Assembly (NCBI GenBank): GCA_946631805.1
Contig: CAMPAJ010000018.1
Location: 1 to 13,586, forward strand
DNA: 13,586 nt
Direction of reading: 5' to 3'
DNA from: an uncultured Eggerthellaceae bacterium
Lineage (GTDB): Bacteria; Actinomycetota; Coriobacteriia; Coriobacteriales; Eggerthellaceae
Both the position numbers and the translations under genes were made by a program. The notes under the pieces are model-generated. The model made no database searches. It was not told the origin of the DNA and was given only the letters and a program-made list of their open reading frames with translations. Below are positions 8,346-13,586 of this stretch, piece by piece (positions within the stretch are counted from its first letter, which is position 1; each line of letters starts with the position of its first letter).

Positions 8346-9916
8346 GCTTTGCCCACTATATGCGCTCGCTGCTACCCGATTTCGCTCTGTGCGCCCTTAT
8401 GGCGCTGGGCCTGGGCCTCAACGTCGTACAGGGATTTCACATCCCCGACGACGTAGCCGAAAACGTCCCGCTCGTTCTGGCGGCTACGGCATTGCCCCTT
8501 GCCGCATTGCTTCCCGTAGGATATAGCAAGCGCACGCTTGCGGCGGGCGTCCCTGCGCTGCTCGTCGCCCTGGTGGCGTATGGCATCGTGCTCGCCCAGC
8601 TCACCCCCACCCCGCTCTTCGCCGAGAATTACGAGAACACGTCGCTCGTATTCGTGGTCCTACTGCCCGTTGCGATTGCCGTGTTCCTGCTTTCGCGCAC
8701 GCGAAGCGGGCTCGTCATCGCTTTCGCCGCGGGAAGCATCACGTGCGCGGCTATCCAGTTCTTGTACGGCAAGGACCTCGTCGTCGCCACGGCGCTATTC
8801 GTCGTTGCATGTGCGGTGCTATACCTGGTCAAAAGCTCGCTTATGCCGTCAGGCGCATCTTCGGGAACCGCGCTAGCCGCCGCGCTACAGGGAAAACTCG
8901 GCCCGCACGCGACCGAAGGCGCCGGCTCGCCCGCACCCGAACCCCCCGAAGCATCGAGCCTTGCGGCGCGCCTTCCCCAGATCGGCATGGCAATCGCCCT
9001 TGCGCTCCTAGCTGCTCTCTTGGCCGCGGGAACGTTTTTGGCCATCATAGCCCCGCTCAATCCGCCCGCACGCGAGCTCAAGCTCATCACGGAATACTAT
9101 TCGCTCGAGGAGGTCCACGTTTCGGGCGTGCTCGCCTTCCTGCATCAACGCAACGATTCGCTCACCTCGCGCAACCAGAATGACGAAACCGACTATTCGA
9201 GCACGCTCGGCGATGAGACGCAAGACGCTGAAGGAGAGTCCGATATGCAACGCGACGACTCCGAAGAACAGCTGGGCGAAGGCTCCTTCGACACGTCGCC
9301 CTTCGGCGCAGCGCTTTCGATCATCCGCTACCTGCAAGAGCATTGGTGGATTGGGATCATCGCACTCATAGCTTTGGCCGCCCTCTGGGTATTCGTCGTC
9401 GCAACGCGCCGTTTCCTGCGCAAACGGCGCCTCAGCCGGTGGCAATCGCTTGGCCCTCGAGGCGAATACCTGCAATCGTTCGACCACATTTGCACCGTGC
9501 TGGAGAAGGCCCGGCTCATCGAGCGCGGATCGAAGACCCCACATGAGCTGGCTCTGGCGGCGAGCGAGCAAACCCGTAACCTCGAACGCTACGTTGGGAA
9601 AAAATCCCGCAATAACGGCAACGGCGCCATGGCGGGGCAAATAGCCCATCCTGACACCGCCGATCGCATCGGGCAAGAGGCGCTCAGCGGCGATGCACTT
9701 ACCGCAAACATTCAGAGCGACCAAACTGGCGGCATTGTTGGCGACGCGCCTGAATTCCCGTCATTGGCCAGAAGCTATGCGCGCATCAGTTACGGAGCCG
9801 ACGACCCTTCGAAACAAGAGCTCGATGCGCTCGAATCGTACGTCCAGCTGCTTCCCAAGCGACTCTGCCGGACAATCGGGCACATCAAGTACCTCAGGCA
9901 TTTCTTTACGGTTTGA
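8342..9916 (+). CDS. TgpA-like membrane protein with DUF4129-like tail, transglutaminase core missing
   Basis: This 524-aa protein starts at ATG 8342, sharing ATGA with the DUF58 stop. I count eight hydrophobic helices, at about 13-30, 41-60, 65-85, 100-118, 122-140, 144-162, 213-236 and 335-355. A cytoplasmic tail follows with basic RRFLRKRRLSRW, then SKTPHELA and a C-terminal FPSLARSYARISYG stretch, both typical of DUF4129 tails on TgpA/DUF3488 transglutaminases. In that family a periplasmic transglutaminase core with a Cys-His-Asp triad lies between the N-terminal helices and the last helix. Here that space holds only about 100 residues, strongly acidic (DETQDAEGESDMQRDDSEEQ) and without the triad. 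It is therefore probably a non-catalytic partner of DUF58, either a natural family variant or a deletion derivative. An alternative is that a separate transglutaminase gene lies outside the window. Confidence 0.75.
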   Translation: MSFAHYMRSLLPDFALCALMALGLGLNVVQGFHIPDDVAENVPLVLAATALPLAALLPVGYSKRTLAAGVPALLVALVAYGIVLAQLTPTPLFAENYENTSLVFVVLLPVAIAVFLLSRTRSGLVIAFAAGSITCAAIQFLYGKDLVVATALFVVACAVLYLVKSSLMPSGASSGTALAAALQGKLGPHATEGAGSPAPEPPEASSLAARLPQIGMAIALALLAALLAAGTFLAIIAPLNPPARELKLITEYYSLEEVHVSGVLAFLHQRNDSLTSRNQNDETDYSSTLGDETQDAEGESDMQRDDSEEQLGEGSFDTSPFGAALSIIRYLQEHWWIGIIALIALAALWVFVVATRRFLRKRRLSRWQSLGPRGEYLQSFDHICTVLEKARLIERGSKTPHELALAASEQTRNLERYVGKKSRNNGNGAMAGQIAHPDTADRIGQEALSGDALTANIQSDQTGGIVGDAPEFPSLARSYARISYGADDPSKQELDALESYVQLLPKRLCRTIGHIKYLRHFFTV

Positions 9917-9944
9917 TGGGCGACAACCCGCTCCCGGCAAGTGG

Positions 9945-9964
9945 CCAAAGGGGCGCCTCTTTGG
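9945..9964 (+). terminator. Possible weak hairpin after the left operon
   Basis: CCAAAGGGGCGCCTCTTTGG can fold into a stem of 8-9 pairs (one G-U) as + strand RNA, 28 nt after the last stop codon. No T-tract follows, so intrinsic termination is doubtful. It lies between the convergent ends of the left operon and the - strand PIN toxin gene. Confidence 0.3.
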
Positions 9965-10014
9965 GATAAATCACGCCCGATACGTTCAGCCTCGTTGGGC
10001 GTCTCGCGGATTGC

Positions 10015-10431
10015 TCACCCACACACGACATCAAGGTATTCCGCAGCGCTCACCTTGCGAACGCGCGATTTTCGAAACGCTTCCTGGTCGCGCGAAACGA
10101 TGAAGTCGGCTTCGTTGAGCTCCGCAAAAGCGCGAACGAGACCGTCCTCGAAGTCGGGCTCGTTCGAGTCGAGCGCCATCAGCGTTTCCTCTACGCCAAC
10201 GGGGCCTACTACTACAAGGTCTGCAAGCGCGCGGACGGCCTCGCGTGCGCTGGGCTCGCCGTAAAGCTTGCTCATGACGTAGTAAACATCCTTCAGCGAA
10301 TGGGAGCTTGCCAGGCCCATATCGCCCCCGCCATTGCATTGGGCAAGCAGACGCAGCGCATCGCCATGGAACGCACGGCGCGGATCGACGCAATCGAGCA
10401 AAATGTTAGTGTCGAGCAAGAGCCTATGCAT
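10015..10431 (-). CDS. PIN-domain toxin, VapC-type endoribonuclease
   Basis: This 138-aa protein has a complete PIN fold pattern. LLLDTNILLD gives D7 and N9, SLKDVYYV gives D48, EPDFEDGLV gives D93 and D96, and ADFIVSRD gives D115. These acidic residues would hold Mg or Mn for RNA cleavage; VapC-type PIN toxins commonly cut tRNA or rRNA, but the target here is unknown. The length is normal for the family. The start at 10431 overlaps the end of the antitoxin gene by 8 nt (ATGCATAG), with GAGGG about 9 nt upstream, so it is translationally coupled to the antitoxin and shares its promoter. It looks intact. The second PIN protein in the window (11461-11985) has the same motif order but an insertion, so the two are related but not recent copies. 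Confidence 0.88.
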   Translation of the reverse strand: MHRLLLDTNILLDCVDPRRAFHGDALRLLAQCNGGGDMGLASSHSLKDVYYVMSKLYGEPSAREAVRALADLVVVGPVGVEETLMALDSNEPDFEDGLVRAFAELNEADFIVSRDQEAFRKSRVRKVSAAEYLDVVCG

Positions 10432-10720
10432 AGTCCTGAACCCTCAAGGCAAGAATCTCGTCATCGGAAAGGTCGGCGTACGCCGGATTGACCGGCGGCA
10501 ATGACCCCAGAAAACCCTCGAGCCGTGCGAACGCCTCCACGTGAGCGTCTTCCCCCTCTTGAGCAGGTCGCGCCGCCTCGGGGACGCTGCCGGTGCGCGC
10601 CATCGTAGCCCATACGTTTTGAATGATTTCGGTAGGCGTGATGCCGGCTTTGCGCATGACGACGTCGGCCTTCTGCCGAATCGCGTCGTCCACGCGCCCC
10701 GAAACAACCGCTGTTGGCAT
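10424..10720 (-). CDS. RelB/DinJ-type antitoxin
   Basis: This 98-aa protein has an N-terminal ribbon-helix-helix: strand AVVSGRVDD, then helices AIRQKADVVMRKAG and TPTEIIQNVWATMARTG, the classic RelB/DinJ layout. The acidic C-terminal half (about 50-98) would wrap the toxin. I chose ATG 10720 because AGGAGG lies 6 nt upstream on the - strand. An upstream in-frame ATG at 10765 would put the predicted promoter and operator inside the gene. RelB/DinJ antitoxins usually pair with RelE/YafQ toxins, but here the partner is a PIN nuclease. The protein should repress its own operon through the palindrome at 10745-10757. Confidence 0.87.
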   Translation of the reverse strand: MPTAVVSGRVDDAIRQKADVVMRKAGITPTEIIQNVWATMARTGSVPEAARPAQEGEDAHVEAFARLEGFLGSLPPVNPAYADLSDDEILALRVQDYA

Positions 10721-10743
10721 AGCCCCTCCTTCGATGCTTAAAG

Positions 10744-10772
10744 TGTATACAGTATACAGCATCAATAACCAA
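10744..10772 (-). promoter_or_regulatory. Predicted promoter of the - strand TA operon
   Basis: Read on the - strand, a -35 element TTGGTT (10767-10772) and a -10 element TATACA (10744-10749) are separated by exactly 17 nt. They lie about 24 nt before the antitoxin start, leaving room for the AGGAGG site. This is pattern matching only. Confidence 0.5.
10745..10757. promoter_or_regulatory. Predicted antitoxin operator (GTATAC-A-GTATAC)
   Basis: Two self-palindromic GTATAC half-sites are separated by a single A and overlap the predicted -10 element. They are flanked by GATGCT (10733-10738) and AGCATC (10758-10763), which are inverted copies. An AT-rich symmetric site over the promoter in GC-rich DNA is what a ribbon-helix-helix repressor would bind. 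Binding is inferred. Confidence 0.55.
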
Positions 10773-10818
10773 GGTAGGGGAGCAGAATCAACTACCTTTT
10801 ATCGCCACTTCGAGAGGT

Positions 10819-10877
10819 CCAGCCCGGTTATGTACCCCGCTTTCGTGCGCAGTGCGCAAAAGAGTCGCAACCCGTCG
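10819..10877 (-). repeat. Intergenic repeat unit, copy A
   Basis: This aligns without gaps to the unit at 10936-10994. The core from 10842 to 10877 matches at 30 of 36 bases, all differences being transitions, and contains GCAAAAG then GTCGCA. The first 23 bases match at 12 positions. I assign the - strand because the hairpin in copy B folds best as - strand RNA. Confidence 0.65.
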
Positions 10878-10907
10878 CATATACCCGACCGAGACGCACT
10901 GCGACCG

Positions 10908-10928
10908 AGATGCCCAACCTGGCTGTCT
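10908..10928 (+). repeat. Imperfect palindrome between the repeat units
   Basis: As + strand RNA, AGATGCCCA and UGGCUGUCU pair around the loop ACC with one C-C mismatch and two G-U pairs. It contains CCCAACC, like the palindromes at 10932 and 12015, so it may be a decayed member of the same family. Confidence 0.4.
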
Positions 10929-10931
10929 AAA

Positions 10932-10952
10932 GCACCCAACCAGATTGAGCGC
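10932..10952 (-). repeat. Hairpin-forming palindrome, decayed relative of the 12014 palindrome
   Basis: Read on the - strand as RNA, all ten positions on each side of the central base can pair if G-U is allowed; on the + strand several become A-C mismatches. Its CACCCAACCAG core is identical to the core of the perfect palindrome at 12014-12042. The strand bias suggests that the RNA structure, not only the DNA, has been kept. Confidence 0.5.
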
Positions 10953-10994
10953 CTTACCTTCGCGCGCAGCGTGCAAAAGGGTCGCAGCCCGTTG
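10936..10994 (-). repeat. Intergenic repeat unit, copy B
   Basis: This is the second copy of the 59-nt unit at 10819-10877, exactly 117 nt downstream. Its 36-nt core runs from 10959 to 10994. The start of the unit overlaps the hairpin at 10932-10952, so palindrome and core may form one element. Confidence 0.65.
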
Positions 10995-11015
10995 AGCGCC
11001 CATCCGCACAATCAG

Positions 11016-11045
11016 TTGCTATACGTATATACATATGTATGTTAT
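11016..11045 (+). promoter_or_regulatory. Predicted promoter and operator of the + strand TA operon
   Basis: An AT-rich island holds two touching perfect palindromes, TATACGTATA (11020-11029) and ATACATATGTAT (11029-11040). A possible -35 TTGCTA (11016-11021) and -10 TATGTT (11038-11043, 16-nt spacing) or TGTTAT (11040-11045, 18-nt spacing) bracket them. Transcription would start near 11050, just ahead of GGAGGT at 11055. The TATAC half-site also occurs in the operator of the other TA module. Confidence 0.5.
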
Positions 11046-11067
11046 CATCGGTGCGGAGGTGATTTCC

Positions 11068-11445
11068 GTGTCGCAAACTGCGCAAATGAATTTCCGCATA
11101 GACCCCAGGCTCAAGAAAACCGGCGATATGGCTTTGGGGGAAAGCAGCGTTTCCCCTTCGGCGCTCGTACGATGCGTCTGGGAGTATCTTTCGCGCAACA
11201 GGCACGCCCCCGACGCGGTGGCAAGGCTGATGCAATTCCTGCGCACGGACGGCGAAACCACCGACGATTCAGCCTCCGACGAGCCTGCTGCCGAAAACGC
11301 GGAATCCCTCGTGATGGCAGGGCCAAACCTGATTGCCGCCTTCTACGAAAGCATCGGGATTTCCCCCAGCGACGTAACACCGCGGCCGTACGAAGATATG
11401 AAACTCGACGCCTACGCCGATAAATATCCGTCTTTACGCGCATGA
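11068..11445 (+). CDS. RelB/DinJ-like antitoxin (ribbon-helix-helix)
   Basis: This 125-aa protein starts at GTG 11068, preceded by GGAGGTGAT, a near-perfect anti-16S match, with 7 nt between GGAGGT and the start. An earlier in-frame ATG at 11035 lies inside the predicted promoter palindrome and is rejected. The N-terminus AQMNFRIDPRLKKTGDMALG and following helix SPSALVRCVWEYLSRN match a ribbon-helix-helix DNA-binding domain of the RelB/DinJ type. The rest (about 45-125) is longer and more acidic than usual and should bind the toxin. The stop is 15 nt before the PIN toxin start. It probably autoregulates through the AT-rich palindromes upstream. Family confidence is a little lower than for the - strand antitoxin because the second half is unfamiliar. 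Confidence 0.8.
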   Translation: MSQTAQMNFRIDPRLKKTGDMALGESSVSPSALVRCVWEYLSRNRHAPDAVARLMQFLRTDGETTDDSASDEPAAENAESLVMAGPNLIAAFYESIGISPSDVTPRPYEDMKLDAYADKYPSLRA

Positions 11446-11460
11446 GGAGGGCGCCACACC

Positions 11461-11985
11461 ATGAACTCGGGCAAATCTAGCGCCCCTGTTAAACCCAGGG
11501 TAATACTGCTCGACACCAACGTCTGGATAAATAGCCAGCTAGGAAGCCATCCAGGTTACGCCGAAGCGCGTGAGCTGCTCATACACGCCCAGCAAAACCA
11601 ACTGCGCGTAGGCATTGCGTACCATTCCCTCACCGACGTGTTCTACGTGGTTCACCGGGAACTCAAACGGGCAAACGAAATCGCTTCCGCTCAAGGCACG
11701 AGCGCGATTCCGCCCGAGCGGGCAGATGCGGCAACGCGGGAGGCCGCCTGGGGCGTCATAAACAGCATCATGGACTATGCAGAAGTGGTCGGCGGCGATG
11801 GGGCGGACGCGCGCATAGCGGTCCTGTACAAAACCCTGCATGACGATTACGAAGACGACCTCGTGCTCGCAGCCGCCCACCGCATGGGCGCCGATCTCGT
11901 CGTGTCGGACGACGCTGCTTTCGTGAAACACTCGCCGCTGCCCGCGCTGTCCACCAAGGATGCGCTCGCCTGGCTCGTGGAATGA
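11461..11985 (+). CDS. PIN-domain toxin, VapC-type endoribonuclease
   Basis: This 174-aa protein carries the PIN residues: VILLDTNVWIN gives D18 and N20, SLTDVFYVV gives D59, DDYEDDLVLAAAHRMGADLV gives D129, D132 and D133, and VVSDD gives D150 and D151. It is longer than the 138-aa PIN toxin on the other strand: 12 residues precede the first strand, and an insert of about 25 residues lies near 70-100. ATG 11461 follows AGGAGG (11445-11450) with 10 nt spacing, and the gene is 15 nt behind its antitoxin, so the two form one operon. The likely activity is metal-dependent RNA cleavage; the target is unknown. All acidic positions are present, so it is probably active. Confidence 0.87.
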   Translation: MNSGKSSAPVKPRVILLDTNVWINSQLGSHPGYAEARELLIHAQQNQLRVGIAYHSLTDVFYVVHRELKRANEIASAQGTSAIPPERADAATREAAWGVINSIMDYAEVVGGDGADARIAVLYKTLHDDYEDDLVLAAAHRMGADLVVSDDAAFVKHSPLPALSTKDALAWLVE

Positions 11986-12013
11986 GGCAGACGACCTGTT
12001 TAGCGCGCAGGCC

Positions 12014-12042
12014 TGAGACACCCAACCAGGTTGGGTGTCTCA
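12014..12042. repeat. Perfect palindrome 1 (REP-like)
   Basis: TGAGACACCCAAC and GTTGGGTGTCTCA are exact inverted arms of 13 bp separated by CAG, 28 nt after the PIN toxin stop. No T-tract follows on either strand, so it is not a standard intrinsic terminator, although it could protect a 3' end. Its core is shared with the sequence at 10932-10952. Confidence 0.75.
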
Positions 12043-12054
12043 CTGTCAACGGGA

Positions 12055-12087
12055 ATGTGTATTTGGGGTCTGACCCCAAATACACAT
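12055..12087. repeat. Perfect palindrome 2 with GGGGTC-T-GACCCC centre
   Basis: Arms of 16 bp (ATGTGTATTTGGGGTC and its exact complement) flank a single T, giving a 33-nt near-perfect palindrome. The TTTGGGGTC-x-GACCCCAAA type is one I associate with dispersed REP-like repeats linked to IS200-like/REP-associated transposases in various bacteria (recalled, not checked). No transposase is present here. Confidence 0.75.
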
Positions 12088-12103
12088 CAAGGCGTGAGCG
12101 GCC

Positions 12104-12135
12104 CAGAGGCACTCAACTCTGGTTGAGTGCCTCTG
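12104..12135. repeat. Perfect palindrome 3 (REP-like)
   Basis: CAGAGGCACTCAAC and GTTGAGTGCCTCTG are exact 14-bp arms around TCTG. The inner arm CACTCAAC resembles CACCCAAC of palindrome 1, so the two are related but diverged with both arms kept in register. It lies 44 nt beyond the stop of the - strand gene and could act as a transcript end, but no T-tract follows on either strand. Confidence 0.75.
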
Positions 12136-12179
12136 AACTCGGGCAAACGAAACCACTAATCAATCGGTTCGCTCTTGCA

Positions 12180-13586
12180 TTACCCTTCGACAACGAGCTC
12201 CTTACAGGAGCGGATATAGGCCGCATAGGAAAGGCTGGGGCTGTAGCGATTAAGCTTTTGCGTCATATAGACGGGATCTTTCGCAACCGGCACCTCGTAA
12301 GCGCTCTTGTTTTCCTGCACCGCGATCACGTACTTGCCCATCGCCTTAAGCGAGGCGAAGTACATCGAGCAAACAAGCTGGTGGTCCTTCATAAAGGACG
12401 GCCGATCAGCCGCATCGGCGCTGGCAATCGTGCTGTTCAACTCGGTCATGGTATTGTGCAGAAGCAGAGCATTGGACGTCGATAACCAAGCCTTGTTCAA
12501 GCTGTCGATTGAAGGCGCATCGATTGCATAGCTCATAATCTCGTAATACGCGCTCGCAGCGCTCAACACGCCCTTGCTCACCCCAATCAGTTTATCGAAT
12601 ACGAGCTTGGAGGCGTATTTTGCCATCTTTTCCACGGCCTTCTTCTGCAAGAATTCCTTCACGTACGTCTCGAGCCCATGGTTCACCATGCTGTCGAGCT
12701 GCTTTATACCCATGTACAACCCGCTGTCCTGCGGCAGGAGCGACATGATGATGTTGATGTTCTCGCGATAGTACTCGTTCATGATGACGACGGTACAGAC
12801 GAAATCAACCGCATCGATGGATTCACCGACGGTGCCGTAGATGCCCTTGATAGTCCAGCTCCTCGTCTTATCCTCGTTCTGATCCCAGTGTTCTTCGATG
12901 GTGGAGAGCATGGCGTAAACATCCGCGGAGCTGTAGGGCGTAACATCGGCAAGCGCGCTCGCAAAGGTGGTCATCGTGGACTCGTCCTTGAGAACCTTGT
13001 CACCCGCAGACTCGAACTTATCGGCAACGCCCTTGATGCTCTTCAGATCCGCTACGAGCTGGTCACGCACCTCTACTGCATTGGAACCTTCCGAGACCTC
13101 TTGAATCAACTCCAGCGCAAGCGCCTTCTGAAGCTTTTTCTCTTCCCATGTGAAGCCGTCATCCATATATGCTTCGGTGTTGGCTAGAACCTGGATCAGT
13201 GCCTTGAACGTGTAGGTAATACCGCCCGAAGCCATCTGCTCCTTAAGAGCCGCCAAGCTGATATCCAAATCGCTCATGTTGTAGATGACCTCGGTGAAAT
13301 CATCCTCCAAATCGTTGCACACGGACTTGTAGCTCGGATTGGCCAGATAAGTCGGATAATCGCGGTACAGCGCTTCGTCTGTAATGTTGCTCACGGAATA
13401 GGCAGTCGTCGGACCCGCAGCATTGTAATGCTTGGTTGCCTTGACCAGCGGTTCGTTGCCCGTGGCGATGCCGATTTTCGTCCACCGGTCCCGCGATGCC
13501 GAGTAATACACGTCGGTCAGGGCAGCACAGCCGTTGAATGCGTTGGCCGCAACGGTTTTTAGATAGCTGTAGACCACGAGGTTACG
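12180..13586 (-). CDS. LRR protein with long helical C-terminal domain (5' partial)
   Basis: The frame is open to the right edge, so only the last 468 residues or so are visible. The GTG at 13577 is preceded in frame by RNL, part of an LRR, so it is not the true start. The first 50 residues are a BspA/LRR_5 unit: LKTVAANAFNGCAALTDVYY, then RDRWTKIGI, GNEPLV, ATKHYN. The remaining roughly 400 residues are predominantly helical, with few prolines and many Ala, Leu, Glu and Lys (for example EEKKLQKALALELIQEV and KEFLQKKAVEKMAKYASKLV). I do not recognise this domain. There is no clear membrane helix, LPXTG signal or lysine-rich anchor, and the protein ends in RSCKELVVEG. It is probably secreted like other LRR_5 proteins, but its signal peptide would be off-window. 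It ends convergently with the + strand TA operon. Confidence 0.75.
   Translation of the reverse strand, partial: RNLVVYSYLKTVAANAFNGCAALTDVYYSASRDRWTKIGIATGNEPLVKATKHYNAAGPTTAYSVSNITDEALYRDYPTYLANPSYKSVCNDLEDDFTEVIYNMSDLDISLAALKEQMASGGITYTFKALIQVLANTEAYMDDGFTWEEKKLQKALALELIQEVSEGSNAVEVRDQLVADLKSIKGVADKFESAGDKVLKDESTMTTFASALADVTPYSSADVYAMLSTIEEHWDQNEDKTRSWTIKGIYGTVGESIDAVDFVCTVVIMNEYYRENINIIMSLLPQDSGLYMGIKQLDSMVNHGLETYVKEFLQKKAVEKMAKYASKLVFDKLIGVSKGVLSAASAYYEIMSYAIDAPSIDSLNKAWLSTSNALLLHNTMTELNSTIASADAADRPSFMKDHQLVCSMYFASLKAMGKYVIAVQENKSAYEVPVAKDPVYMTQKLNRYSPSLSYAAYIRSCKELVVEG

Larger units (their letters stand above)
10773..11015. other. Gene-free stretch between the two TA modules, filled with repeats
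   Basis: No open frame here has a plausible ribosome binding site or a recognisable product. The - strand frames translate to repeated GLRPFC-like segments, which reflect the DNA repeat units at 10819-10877 and 10936-10994. Hairpin-forming sequences lie at 10908-10928 and 10932-10952. It probably separates two divergent promoters. Confidence 0.6.

Noticed and set aside
10788..11009. 73-aa - strand small gene between the TA modules
   Set aside because: There is no good ribosome binding site, and the two similar protein segments simply reflect the DNA repeat at 10819 and 10936.
11035..11067. Upstream ATG start for the + strand antitoxin
   Set aside because: It falls within the AT-rich palindrome and predicted -10 region, whereas GTG 11068 has a near-perfect ribosome binding site.
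12014..12135. CRISPR-like array or ordinary intrinsic terminators
   Set aside because: The three palindromes differ in sequence and spacing, so this is not a repeat-spacer array, and no T-tracts follow, so they are not standard terminators.
11982..12485. 167-aa + strand frame beginning at the PIN toxin stop
   Set aside because: It crosses all three palindromes and runs antisense to the LRR/helical gene, with no recognisable domain.

Overview
The window is a GC-rich bacterial chromosome segment. Its codon use, BspA-type leucine-rich-repeat (LRR) surface proteins, iron-type ABC permeases and tightly packed genes suggest an anaerobic Actinobacterium of the Coriobacteriia/Eggerthellaceae kind. 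That assignment is inferred from style; there is no marker gene here.

Left block (1-9916, all + strand). A six-gene, tightly spaced run reads as one operon. It holds a substrate-binding protein (start off the window), a secreted BspA-like LRR protein, two FecCD-type permeases that should form a heterodimer, a DUF58 protein, and an eight-helix membrane protein with a DUF4129-like tail. Most junctions overlap (17, 14 and 4 nt) or nearly touch (2 nt); the widest gap is 63 nt. The first four genes look like an iron/siderophore/heme/cobamide-type importer that carries its own surface LRR protein. The last two belong to the DUF58/transglutaminase (TgpA-like) family of loci. The TgpA-like protein has only an acidic stretch of about 100 residues where the transglutaminase core normally sits. 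Neither the transporter ATPase nor a MoxR ATPase is in the window; if they belong to this locus they are most likely upstream.

Middle block (10015-11985). Two toxin-antitoxin modules stand back to back and are transcribed away from each other. Each pairs a RelB/DinJ-like ribbon-helix-helix antitoxin with a PIN-domain (VapC-type) nuclease: one on the - strand (10015-10720), one on the + strand (11068-11985). Both have AT-rich palindromes in the expected promoter position and strong Shine-Dalgarno sequences that fix the antitoxin starts. The roughly 350 nt between them holds no convincing gene. It contains two copies, 117 nt apart, of a 59-nt repeat unit with hairpin-forming flanks.

Right block (11986-13586). 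Three perfect inverted repeats are packed into 122 nt and look like REP-type palindromes. Beyond them lies the 3' part of a - strand gene: one LRR unit visible at the window edge, then about 400 residues of mostly helical sequence that I do not recognise.

No tRNA, rRNA, CRISPR array, transposase gene or origin was seen.
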